A stretch of DNA of 58,910 nt from assembly GCA_027604705.1 (NCBI GenBank), contig JADHYV010000097.1, forward strand, positions 1-58,910, given 5' to 3'. Origin of the DNA: Allomyces arbusculus (Eukaryota > Blastocladiomycota > Blastocladiomycetes > Blastocladiales > Blastocladiaceae). The translations under genes and the position numbers were made by a program. The notes under the pieces are model-generated. The model did not search any database. It was not told the DNA's origin and saw only the letters and a program-made list of their open reading frames with translations. Below, piece by piece: positions 22,603-32,529 of this stretch. Numbering within the stretch: position 1 is the stretch's first letter; each line of letters begins with the position of its first letter.

Positions 22603-24240
22603 TCACTTGCGTCCACGTCCGCCACGACCTCCACCGCGTCCCTCGCGGCCACCGGCCCCACCACGGCCACTCCGAGCACCGGCGCCGCCGCGGCCACCAC
22701 GGCTTCCTGCACCACCACGGCCGCCACGCGTGCCGGCCCCACTGCGGCCACGACTCGCACCAGCTGTCCTTGCTGCCGACGGCGCTGCGGCGTGCGAGCT
22801 CTTGGTTCGCTTCGGTGCCGGCTCCTCAATATCCTCGTCGTCGTCGGCCTCCTCGTCGTCGTCGGCCTCCTCGTCGTCGTCGTCCGATTGGTCGTCGCCA
22901 CCCGACAGGTCGTTTGCGTCCTCGGGCGCAAACGCGTCGTGCGCGCCGTCCTCGACCTCATCATCGCCATCATCGAAATCCTCCTCATCATCGATATCAT
23001 CGAACTGCTCGAACGCCTTGGGCCGGCCTTCGTCATCCGAATCCTCGTGCCCATCACCATACTCCAAATCCGTCCCGTCATCCTCCTCCGCCTTGGCCGC
23101 CTTCTTGGCCGCCTTCTTCGCGCGCTTCTCCTCCTTGACCTGTTTCTTGCGATCCACATTCGCCTCCTGCTCGGCACGACGGCGCGCCTTTTCGGCGTCG
23201 CGCTTGGCCTTGGCCGCCTGCAGGGCTTTGAGTTCCGCGGGCGTCTTCTGCACGAACCGATGGAAGAGCACTTCGCCCGAGCACAGGCCCTCTTGAATTT
23301 TCATGAGCGACAGGTCCATCCGTGGGCCGAGTTCCGTCAGCTTGATCGCGCGCTGCTCGGCCTGCCGGTTGTTGCGGCCCGTGTAGTTGTGCGGCAGCTC
23401 GACCGTGTTCTCGGGGCCGTCCTCCAGGTCGGATTCGGCGGCGGCGGCTTCGCTAAAAAGTGGGTGGAGAAAAGCCGCGTTAGATCCGTAGTCATCGTTA
23501 CGAAAGAAGGCGGAGAAAAGAGTGTACCGAGTGATGTAGTCCGAGATATCGCGGAACGCGCCCAAGTCCGGGACCCCCTTGCCGGACACGATCTTCTTGA
23601 CCCCCTTGGACACGCCCGTCGCCTTGACGTCGATCGCATAGTGCCGGAAATCGAGCGCGTCCGTCTCGGCATTGTAGTTAAACAGCACGACGCGCCGCGT
23701 CGACGAGATCTTCATATCCGCGACGGAAATGGCCGGGAACATGTTCTGCAACAGCGTCGCCAACAACTTGTACTCGTTACGGTCGGTCGGGAAATTATTC
23801 AGGACCAGCAGCGGTGCCGACGCAAACAGACTGCCCGACTGCGTCTTCGGATTCTTTTGCAGCGCGACCACGTCGGACGCGAGCGAGTACGAGTTGACGC
23901 GGAACCCAGCCGTCGGACCGCGCGGCAACTTGCCAATCCGTAAATTCAGGGCCCCGCCGAGTGAAGGGTTCTCGGGCTTGGGTTTCCCGCGCGAAAAGAC
24001 GGCGAGGTGCGACACGTGCAGCGGGCCGGCGAGCGCGACATAGTCGCGCAACTTATTGGACTTGCGTTCGCGCAGCTTGGCGGCCGTGTTTGGGTGCATG
24101 ACGCGGCGCACGTCCCGGACCAGGTGCGCAACGAGTTTGCCGACATCGCCGGATTTCACGACAAACGAGCGCGGAGGGGGCGTGGTCGCGTCGTCGGCGG
24201 TCACGACGTGCGTGCGGTTCTTCCTGCGGCGTTTGGCCAT
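22603..24240 (-). CDS. SSF1: Ribosome biogenesis protein SSF1/Peter Pan (Brix domain)
   Basis: Exons 23528-24240 and 22603-23452 give 520 aa. It starts MAKRRRKNRTHV, like the MGKRRKKNRTHV of PPAN homologs, so the ATG at 24240 is preferred over the upstream one at 24279. A Brix domain fills about residues 25-310 (FVVKSGDVGKLVAHLVRDVR to RMDLSLMKIQEGLCSGEVLFH). The 75-nt intron (23453-23527) is a multiple of three without a stop, so it also reads open, but its GTAC...TCTAAC...TTTTTAG structure and the family alignment show it is an intron. The C-terminus is Lys-rich, then strongly acidic (repeated DDDEEAD), then an RGG-like Gly/Arg tail. It acts in nucleolar 27S pre-rRNA processing for the 60S subunit. 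Confidence 0.9.
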   Translation of the reverse strand: MAKRRRKNRTHVVTADDATTPPPRSFVVKSGDVGKLVAHLVRDVRRVMHPNTAAKLRERKSNKLRDYVALAGPLHVSHLAVFSRGKPKPENPSLGGALNLRIGKLPRGPTAGFRVNSYSLASDVVALQKNPKTQSGSLFASAPLLVLNNFPTDRNEYKLLATLLQNMFPAISVADMKISSTRRVVLFNYNAETDALDFRHYAIDVKATGVSKGVKKIVSGKGVPDLGAFRDISDYITRYTLFSAFFRNDDYGSNAAFLHPLFSEAAAAESDLEDGPENTVELPHNYTGRNNRQAEQRAIKLTELGPRMDLSLMKIQEGLCSGEVLFHRFVQKTPAELKALQAAKAKRDAEKARRRAEQEANVDRKKQVKEEKRAKKAAKKAAKAEEDDGTDLEYGDGHEDSDDEGRPKAFEQFDDIDDEEDFDDGDDEVEDGAHDAFAPEDANDLSGGDDQSDDDDEEADDDEEADDDEDIEEPAPKRTKSSHAAAPSAARTAGASRGRSGAGTRGGRGGAGSRGGRGGAGARSGRGGAGGREGRGGGRGGRGRK

Positions 24241-24594
24241 GGTGGCGTTGCGGTGCGGGTTCGTTCGGTCGGTTGGCAATGGACGACTGGTCGACTGCGG
24301 CCACGGCGATCAGTGAGGACGACGAGGAAGCGGGTAGAGTTTGTGTGTACGACGTCACGCCCAGTCGCGTGCGCTGTTGCTTCACGCTGTAGTTCGTTGC
24401 AATTCAACACTTTTGCAACCGCCAACGATTGACCGACCACCGTCGACCACGATTGCCATCGATCCCGCCCGGCGCACTCCCTGCAACCCCCCGCACTCAG
24501 CGCCCGCCAAGGTGTGCCCGGCATCCGCACCGCCTCCACCCCGAATCCGCGGCGCTCACCGCGGCCACCCACCCTACCCTAGACCCAGCCAATC
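24241..24594. promoter_or_regulatory. Region between divergent SSF1 and bL36m genes
   Basis: 354 bp between two ribosome-related genes transcribed away from each other. No TATA box or named element was recognised; shared regulation is an inference from layout. Confidence 0.3.
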
Positions 24595-24861
24595 ATGATC
24601 GCCGCCCTCGCCGCCGCCCGCACGTCGGTCGCGGCCGCCGCTGTCTTGCGCACGTCGATGCGCACGCTCCTTGCGACCCCGACCGTCGCGGTCGCGCGCC
24701 CCGTGACCCCGGCCACCGCCGCGATGGCAAGTTCGGTGCGCGGGTACCAGGTGCGCGCGTCGGTCAAGCCGCGGTGCGAGCACTGCTATGTGGTTGTGCG
24801 CAAGGGACGCCGCTACGTGCTGTGCAAGAAGTCGACGCGGCACAAGCAGCGTCAGGGGTAG
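24595..24861 (+). CDS. Mitochondrial ribosomal protein bL36m
   Basis: 88 aa. Residues 1-50 are Ala/Arg/Thr-rich without acidic residues and fit a mitochondrial targeting peptide. The mature part [18 protein letters not shown]...[17 protein letters not shown] is typical bL36, with the zinc ligands CxxC, C and H in place. It is a component of the large subunit of the mitoribosome (yeast RTC6). A single exon; AATAAA at 24997-25002 can serve as its polyadenylation signal. Confidence 0.92.
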   Translation: MIAALAAARTSVAAAAVLRTSMRTLLATPTVAVARPVTPATAAMASSVRGYQVRASVKPRCEHCYVVVRKGRRYVLCKKSTRHKQRQG

Positions 24862-25158
24862 ATGGTAGGGATATACAGTTCGTAGTTCAGATTCTATGTG
24901 TTTGAGCTGGTTGACGAGAGAGCGTTTTGCAGCCCGACGCAAGGGGCTCCCTATCCCACAATCCAAAGCGTAGAGGAATCGCATCGCACGGTCAACAATA
25001 AAGAAGCGAAGAGGTTGCGATGTGTGGAGACAACAATTTATTCACTCATTCCGTGCAAGTCGAGTCAGTCGGCATCATCCACAACATGAAGAGCGCGTGC
25101 ACCTCCTCAATCCAAGACAACCGCCGCCGCAGGAACCCGCCCGCGACTCCACCAGTCC
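24862..25158. other. Convergent 3' region
   Basis: The 3' flanks of bL36m (+) and the ATP-grasp gene (-). AATAAA at 24997-25002 suits the former. Nothing else seen. Confidence 0.4.
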
Positions 25159-26434
25159 TTACTCCTTTTTCTCCACCGCCTCGTCTTCAATCCCCATCCA
25201 CCCGACCGGCCGGTACCACGCGGCCTGCGCGACCCACGCCAACACTTGCGCGCGATCCACACCCTCGGCGCGCGTCGACATGGCAAAATACGAATTCGGC
25301 GCAAACGACGCCGTGTTGTTGACCTCGAGCACGTAGACGCGCCCGGCATCATCGCACCGCACATCGACGCGCCCCCACGCACACCCGCCGACCGCCACAT
25401 ACGCGTCGCGTGCAGCGACGCGACACGCCTCGACTAATTCCGGCTCCCCCTGGACGACCTTCTCAGCTGCAGTCCCGTCGGGCGGCGAAAACAGTTGCCC
25501 CGGCAAGAACACGCGCTCGACCGCATGGAACGCGCGAACGCCCGTGGGCGTGTCGCAGACGGCGACGGTAAACTCGCGCCCGGCGAGGTACCGCTGCACG
25601 ACGATGGCGCCGTGCGCCTCGACGAGTGGCGAGGCCGCGGTGACGAGGGCGTCGTACGAGTCGACGACGCACCCGGAAGTCAGGCCGCACGAGTTGAACC
25701 CGTTGTCAACCTTGATGAAGAGCCGCGTGCCGGGGGCGTTGGCGAGAATGCGGTCGACAAAGTCGCGCGTGGTGGTGCCGTTGAGCTCGTCGAGGTTTGG
25801 GACAATGAGCGAGTCGGCGTGCGGGATTTGGGAGCGGACGAATTGGTCGTGCATGCGCGACTTGTGCAGCGTGCGCTCGCAGAAGGCCGGGACGTGCCCG
25901 AGGACGTGCGGGAACTGGCCCACGCGGAGGAACGTGCTGGAGAGCAGAGAAATGGACCGGATCAGTCACGTGTATTCCTGAGAGAGGATCGCGACGCAGG
26001 AGAACATACCGCAGCGCCGTAAACTCGGCCCCCTTGGTCAACCCGGGCGGCATATCCGCATGCAGCACGAGCACACCGTCCTTGGGCACTTTACGCGCGA
26101 GTTCCTCGGCATTCTCGTCGTTCACGACCCATGTCGTCACCGACGTGCACCCGAGCTCGCGCACGGGCACGATCAGGTCCGTGTGCAGCGCCGGGTCGGC
26201 ATAAGACGGGTCGTAGATGAGGTGCACGTCGCGACCAGCAATCGGCGACGGGATGAGTGGGGTAGGAGTGGCGGTAGCTGACGCGGGCGCGGGCGCGCTC
26301 TTGACGGGCACCGGGGCAATCTCGGCACTGCGCGCGGGCGCCGGGCCGTCGAGCGTCAGGGCCGCCGCGGCGTCGACGAGGTGCGCGTCGGAAGTGGTGG
26401 CGGCGGTGGCGCCGATCAGGTCGTGCGCGGGCAT
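25159..26434 (-). CDS. ATP-grasp ligase of the D-Ala-D-Ala ligase type
   Basis: Exons 26010-26434 and 25159-25936 give 400 aa; the intron is 73 nt with GTATGT and CTCTCCAG. The N-terminal 65 residues are low-complexity Ala/Pro/Thr. A Rossmann-like segment starts RDVHLIYDPSYADPALHTDL and a hinge has DGVLVLHADMPPGLTKGAEF. The C-terminal ATP-grasp part contains RLFIKVDNGFNSCGLT, VVQRYLAGREFTVAVCD and WGRVDVRCDDAGRVYVLEVN, with acidic and Asn residues in the usual Mg-ATP positions. It should form an amide or peptide bond from a carboxylate using ATP. Fungi lack D-Ala peptidoglycan, so the true substrate is unknown. A bacterial origin is possible, but the gene has a normal host intron and GC content. 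Confidence 0.7.
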
Positions 26435-27149
26435 CGTGAACAGCGAGGAAATGGAGACGAGTTCGGTTGGAGTATATGACTTGGTATAGCACGAGGCCCT
26501 TGATCAGGAGCCCGTCGCGCGGAAAGAGTGCGGAGAAGTGCGGAGAGTGAAGGAGCGACGGATCGAAGCGACGCTGGAGAGGATGGGTCGCGGCGCGGGG
26601 ACATCCCGATTTTATACCAGGCCGTTTCGCTGGTCATGGTCGAGCGACTTCCGTGCCAAAGCGCGTGCCCAGTCGCCTGACCGCGGAAAGCAAGCATGTC
26701 TCGGGCCGGCAAAGATGCGGCAGGTCGTCGTGGGCGACCGAGCGTCGGGCTGGCTGTGCTGTTCGTCACGATGATGAGGCCAACAAAGCGCGCGACTCTG
26801 TGGCAATTCATTTTTCGATAAATTTGTCTCGGCGAATCGTTGATCTTTAACACGTGCGCATCACTGCATGTCTCCCATCCGACCCAACGACAAACACCAC
26901 TCCTGTGGCTCGCAGCGTCACGGTCCATGCAGGTGGACACGAACCGCGCGTTCGTCTCTCGGCGCCGCGGATGCGACGGCTCAGTCCTGGTCCCGACCAA
27001 CACCAAGGCCAAACTCTTGCAGCTGGAACATACATGAATGACTCTGGCCCACAAAATCCCTCGCCAACCTGCCCATTCCTGTCAATCTCAAACCCTTTTC
27101 GAACACGATATGCAAATCGAGCAAGAAAATTGTTGCATTCACATTCACA
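26435..27149. other. Spacer between the ATP-grasp gene and ankyrin copy 1
   Basis: The left part should hold the ATP-grasp promoter. The right part (26847-27149) is the 3' read-out of ankyrin copy 1. No gene recognised. Confidence 0.4.
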
Positions 27150-28802
27150 TGTGCCGTCATGCCCATTTGCAATTCGGGGCAGGCATTCGCCATCGAGCGG
27201 AGCCGACAGTGGAAGATCCAAGCTGCGCCACCAGGACGCAACGGGACGGTCGTCCAATGCCAGGCCGTACCGTCGAATATCCGCTGAGTACTTGAGCGGC
27301 AGCCCGGACCGCTTCCACCATTTCAAAGCATCCAGGCGGCCACGGAGCGTCGCTAAATCGAGTGCCACCGCCGTGTAGAGCGACTCGACACCCGACTCGC
27401 GCAGCCATCAGTCAAGGACGTCCACGTTTCCGTGCATGCTTGCGCAGTCCATCGCCCCGGGCGAGTGCAAAAACGGAAGCTTGTGCGTGGCCCACCACCG
27501 CATCGCATCGACGGCGCCGCCTCGACTCGCATTGGTAAAATCTGCAATGGTCGGGCAAATAGTTGGTGGAAAGAGAAACCCGCAATCGGCCCACCACGAC
27601 GGCGGTGGAACAAAATTCGGCAGTGCCGATTGGTCAACGCCTGCAGCGTGCGACTCGACAACCAGCCGCTTCCACCGGTCAAGGATCGCGACCTCGTTCT
27701 TGTACAGTGCCGCGTTGAGCGCCATGTTCATAGTCGACACGCCTCCACCGCCCCAGCGTTTTGTGTCAGCGAGCCACCAGTTGAGTGCCGTGAGGTGGCC
27801 GCTCCGGCTGGCCACGACAACACCGTAGTCGCGGTCCTTGGACGACGGAACGCATCCAAACTTTCTCCACCACCAGTCCAGCACCTGGACGCGGTTTGTG
27901 GTGCTCGCCTTGGACAAGGGCGCCTGGAACGGGAGCTTGCGCACAATACCCCTCTCGTGCGCGTCGCAAAACCACTCGAGCACCTCAATGTGACCGTGCG
28001 CGCTCGCCGCGTCCATGGCGTCGTTACTCTGCCGGATCGGGAGCCCAGTGTGCACAATCCACTCGAGCACGTCGATCCTACCATGCGTGGACGCGGCGCG
28101 CACGAACCACGACGTGTATCTCGCGACCGGGAACCCGTTTCGTAACCACCACTCGAGCATGTGTGTGTGGCCATGCTCTGCGGCCACGTCAAGAGCCCTG
28201 GTCATGGCGCCGCGTACGTCCACGCGTGCGATCCTCGCAAGCCACCAGTCACAAAACGGCACGTCATTGCGCTCTGCGGCCGCGGCAAGCGCCGTCCCAG
28301 AGTATCTTCGCAGTACCGCGCAAAATCTCCACGGTTCGGGGCAATCGAGCAGCAACTGCAGGATGGGCACATCGCCGCGCCGTGTGGCCTGTTGGAGTGC
28401 GCCACTCTGGCGCACAGCGTTGACGTTCACGACCGGGTCGACCGCAACACGGGCCTGTAGGCGGTCGAGGCGGCCATCGGCAACAGCTCGTGGGATGGCG
28501 CACGCGGGGAAGCGTACGACGGCGGCACGATGGACGCCTTTGAGGTCGCGCCCGACGTGCAGGCACTGGCGCAGCTCTTGCTCGATCTTAGCATCACCCT
28601 GGAGCGGCGTCGATTTGCGGCGGTTTCGCGTCAGCGGGTAGTGCGTGACGACGACGTGCACGAGAATCGCCTCGATCAGCTCCCATGGCAAGTGTGGTGC
28701 GGTTGGGCTTGGCTGGTCCAGGCTTGGTTGGTTGATGGTCAGGACAGCGATCTTGCTGCATGTGTCGCTGGTGCTGTGGCCCTGAATGTCGTTGCTGCTC
28801 AT
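27150..28802 (-). pseudogene. Ankyrin copy 1: F-box-like/Trp-rich ankyrin protein with early stop
   Basis: From ATG 28802 (MSSND..., matching MSSNS... of copy 2; an upstream ATG lies at 28847) the frame codes 464 aa to a TGA at 27408-27410. An F-box-like motif HLPWELIEAIL lies near residue 35, followed by about ten ankyrin-like units with the signature VLEWW/VLDWW. Copy 3 (38729-40339) continues past this point with VLDWWLHESGLEPLY. Here the second Trp codon of VLDWW is TGA, and homology continues in the same frame beyond it (WLRESGVESLYTA...) to about 27150. One G-to-A change thus removes the last ~85 residues. It may be a recent pseudogene or a shortened protein. The end given is where similarity to copy 3 stops. 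Confidence 0.7.
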
Positions 28803-28847
28803 CATTTGCCAGGGCAGGGAGCGCGGCCGAGAGAGGAAATCATCCAA

Positions 28848-30090
28848 AGGGCGTTGTGAGCTCTCGATTCAAGTGCTACGACTTGCTGCAGAGTCTGTCG
28901 CATGGAGACTGGTGCTGACGCCTGTGTTGGCGAGGTGGTGACGCATGTTGCAGAAAGGTGTGGTGGGTGTGACTCAGCTGCTGAGAAACTGCCGCCAATG
29001 ATTAGTCGCCGCCAAACCGTTTGCATCAACGCTCACGCCGCGGCGGATATGTGCTGAGAGTGAGGGCGCCCAAATGATCGCGCAGATCCAAGAGTATGCA
29101 AGTTCTCTGAGCCATATGCAGTGCCAATGTCAAGTCGCTGACAGTTTGCATGCCACAAGCACTGAATGATCCAAGCCAACACACACACAGCAAGCATAGT
29201 TTCACGACCATGCCACATCAACAAAGGATCTTGCTGATACGATCCCTGTCTCATCAACGCTGAGGAGACGATATTTTGGCAGTTGGTAAAAACAACAACT
29301 CATGTATTGACTCTTTGGTTTGTTGGTTTGAGTCACCACCACAGATAGCTCATACTTATTGCATACATATTTCCACACCATGCCACAGGGGGGGGGGGAG
29401 GGAATGTCACTGCAGGTGGGGGGAGTGGGAACATCAGAGGCTGAAGAAATCAGTCATCCCATAAACGTTAGTATTGTGTTCCTCAAATTCTTTGTCCATA
29501 TTGAACCGCTTCAAACGCGAATTACGCATCAAGGCATCAACACGCTTTCAGTGATCACACAGGTTTCCCATTGTGCACCTCACCTGGCCAGGGATCATCT
29601 GTGGTAGCCCTCACATAGCAAGATTGTAGTGCAGCATTCACAGTTGTAAACAGGGATATGCACACACTCCCCATGCCAATTTTTCTGCACCTTGACTCAC
29701 AGGTCTCCCACATCATAATCAGCCAGCTTGGATTCATTCAGACGTAGCACATAGGTTTTCAAAACGTGTTTGTGGAGCACAGTGGATGCAGCTGGCAAGT
29801 CAGTCAAGGAGCAGGCGCACCATGGTTGCCATCCTTGCACATGCTTCATTGGCAACATGTGCCTGCTGGCATGACAAGGCACATCACTGTGCATGACACT
29901 CATGTTGGTGGCCATGAATATACTGCTCAGATGGAAGACCAAAAAGGCGGCGCAACCTAAAGATGGCACAAAAGTGCAGGTGTGGCAATTCTGATGCGCT
30001 TGTCCCATCAGTTCCAGACCCCACTCACTCACTCATCATCAGTGCATATATTGAATGCACGGAATTCAATCAATGGAAAGAAACCTCAGA
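28848..30090. other. Spacer including a duplicated ankyrin-gene upstream segment
   Basis: 28900-29250, upstream of ankyrin copy 1, matches 38150-38550 (landmarks GGCGAGGTGGTG, GACGCCGCGGCGGAT, TTCACGACCATGC). The rest is CpG-poor without genes. A run of 11 G lies at 29388-29398. Confidence 0.45.
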
Positions 30091-30290
30091 TTGCGTTCTC
30101 CTTATTTGAACGTGCCATCATGTTCATTTGCAATCTGGGACGGACACTTGCCATTGAGTGGAGCAGACAGCAGAAGACCTGAGGCACTCCACCAGGACAT
30201 GATACCACAGTTGTCTGATGCCAGCCTGTGCCAACGAATTTCCGCTACTTGAGCAGCAGCCCAGACTGCTTCCACCATTCCAAACATTTG
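30090..30290 (-). pseudogene. Decayed 3' fragment of an ankyrin-family gene
   Basis: The minus strand matches the 3' end of copy 1 (27140-27300): LLLSAPLNGKCPSQIANEHDG here against LPLSAPLDGECLPRIANGHDG there. At least ten CpG sites of copy 1 are TpG or CpA in this copy. Only the last ~60 codons are recognisable. Confidence 0.6.
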
Positions 30291-30828
30291 TACAGACTTG
30301 GTGCAATGCCAGGCCCAGAGCTGCCATGGTGTATGAGATGGTGCAGTGCACCACCAAATCCTGCAACTACAAAAATGGTGAATTCTCAGTCAGTTGAGAG
30401 TGTGTGAGGAATGACCAGCTCCTGCAAGTGATGGTGATGAGCATTCACATGCAGCCATTGAGTCAGTCAAGAAGCAGGGCAATGTGCATGAGCATTTCCT
30501 GTCCAATGACATGAATGGGATGCTGGCCATGTGCACAATCAATCGCCATCAGGCTCAAACTCGTTGCATTGTCATGCCAACCCATTTGCAAGTATGCATT
30601 GTCAAACCTGTCGTCTGAGGAGCATATCCCCAGCTGATTATGAGTCAGTGGGGGGCCAAGCTGGAAGGACCATGGACTGCATGTTCCTGTGCTGACAAGG
30701 GGAGCGCCTGCCAGCCATTTGCTCAATGGCCAACTCACTGGGTCGTGTGGTCGAATTGAGCACCACCAGCTCCAGTCCATCTGGAAAGGCCAGTGGTGCT
30801 GGCTGAGGCATCACCACTTTGACCTCAG
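30291..30828. other. CpG-poor spacer
   Basis: No gene supported. A minus-strand frame (30928-30638) overlaps the 51-bp tandem repeat to the right and reads Leu/Pro-rich; it may belong to an LRR-type relic. Confidence 0.35.
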
Positions 30829-30981
30829 CCATGGGCACAAACTGGTTAAGAGCAACAATCAGCACATCCAGCAATGTGCCCATGGGTGCAAACCGCTTGA
30901 GAGCAACAATTGGCGCGTCCAGCAACATTTCCGTTGGTGTGTACTGGTTCTAAGCAACAATTGGAGCGCTGAGCAACACAG
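30829..30981 (+). repeat. Three tandem 51-bp repeats
   Basis: Units 30829-30879, 30880-30930 and 30931-30981 align without gaps (CCATGGGYRCAAAC.GSTTRAGAGCAACAAT...). Because 51 is a multiple of three, the minus strand encodes 17-residue units like LLDAPIVALKRFAPMGT and LLDVLIVALNQFVPMAE, suggesting a former repeat protein. Unit 3 is the most diverged. Confidence 0.65.
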
Positions 30982-31465
30982 TAGGGCTGAGGGGTGACTC
31001 GGTGAGGAGGATGTGAGAGCAGTCAGTCTGGCTGCAGCTTGCACAGGTCCTGAATGTGCAGGAGGGTTGGGAAAAATGCGAGCAACAGTTCAGGTACTGG
31101 ATGTGCAAAGTCGGATGACAGCACAGTGTCATCCAGCAAGCAAAAGGATGCAGGAACTCCAGGATTAGCAATGCATGATCCTGGAGGCTCATGGCCAGGC
31201 AGATGAGCACAAGCAGAAGACAAGGTCATGCAGTTGATGGAATGCCACTGCAGCTGGTCAGCCCAGCATATGGCATTGGTTGCAACATGATGATGGCCAT
31301 TGTGCAGGTGCCAGAAACTACGTGGTACGTGTTGTGTTCTGACTGGTCAATAGGTTCTGCAAGGTGCGCCATAGAGATTTTCTTGTGTTTGCAGCAAGTT
31401 GGCTCAAGTGAGGGGCTCAAAATGATGTGGCAGCCTGATAACAATGTCAATGTGAGTGTAACAGT
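30982..31465. other. CpG-poor spacer
   Basis: No gene, RNA or repeat unit recognised apart from scattered short similarities to the neighbouring relics. Confidence 0.35.
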
Positions 31466-31603
31466 GTTGCAGGACCCCCAACTGATGGCGTTCTCAGCAA
31501 CCAGGACTTGGGATTTGATTGGCGACAGGCTGTGCAACCAAGCTCACGCCAATGTCAGCTGATTGCCCTGGAGCAGTGGCCAACAGCTCAAACCAGACTT
31601 CAC
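31466..31603 (+). repeat. S-family repeat copy 3
   Basis: Starts GTTGCAGGACCCCCAACTGA and contains GTTCTCAGCAACC. It ends CAGCTCAAACCAGACTTCAC. Most CpG sites found in copy 1 are TpG or CpA here. The block that follows S copy 1 recurs 385 bp downstream at 31988-32043. Confidence 0.45.
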
Positions 31604-32529
31604 CTGCACCAACCCCACCCACCACAAACTGCTGTGTCATTTCCTATTCGTTTCCCTGTCAAATTCTTTTCATATCCGGCCACTCGACTTTCTCCACCAT
31701 CAACTGCAGCTGACTGTGACATGGCAGTCAGCTGCTGCTCACATCCAACAGTGCCCCCACACATACACAACAACACCCTTACCCATGATGACACAAGTGG
31801 CGGCCCAGACTACAACCGCCGCAAGTCTCTGACTTTCTCCAACGTCATCCTGTCAAAAACAATCTAAAAACAGGCACCTGGGCCAATCCAACATGCATCA
31901 ACCATAACCAGCACAATGCATGCAAAGCACCACTGCAAAACTGAATGCTCTTGCCATTGTGGTGGACCACACGACTGTCAGTATTATTCTCCACCCAGAC
32001 ACCAGCACGCAAGACGCTTCTGACAACTGAAATTGACACACATCAACAACAGGCTTGCTACCCATCTCATGGAGCCAGCTGAGGTATTCCTTGACCACCA
32101 TTGATTCAAGTTGGCCGTCGTCCCACTTCCACTGAGAACCCGGAGCACCTTGTTCTTGCCGGCTGTGGCGGCAGTGGCCACAGTTGTGGCAGTGGTGGGG
32201 GTCATGGCAGCAGTGGGGGTCATGGTGGCATTCGTTTTCAAGGACATGGCAGTGTGGTCGTGTGTGGTTGTGTGTGGGTTGCTGCTCGGCAGGAGTCGAA
32301 TGCGGGGAGAGAGGAGCAGGGTGCGGCCATGGTGGGAATACTCGAAGCGGGCTAAAGATGGTTGATAGAGTGGATCCATTGTGCCACATCACAAAACCCT
32401 TGGGTCGGCCCTGCTGCAACCTGAGAGATACCTCGGGTCCTGTGTTGACGTTCCTGAGAAAAAATCTCTGCGACACGTCTCGCAGAGATGGGCCATAACG
32501 TTGTTCCTAATGGGCCACTCACAAGCCTT
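31604..32529. other. Spacer with repeat debris, no gene
   Basis: Contains the TTCTCCACCCAGACACC block (31988-32043) and a GGN/CAT-rich stretch (32160-32240). No gene supported. Confidence 0.35.

Noticed and set aside
27408-27410. TGA recoded as Trp in this genome
   Set aside because: UBC9, SNARE, CstF-64, villin and other genes here end at TGA exactly where their families end, so TGA is a normal stop.
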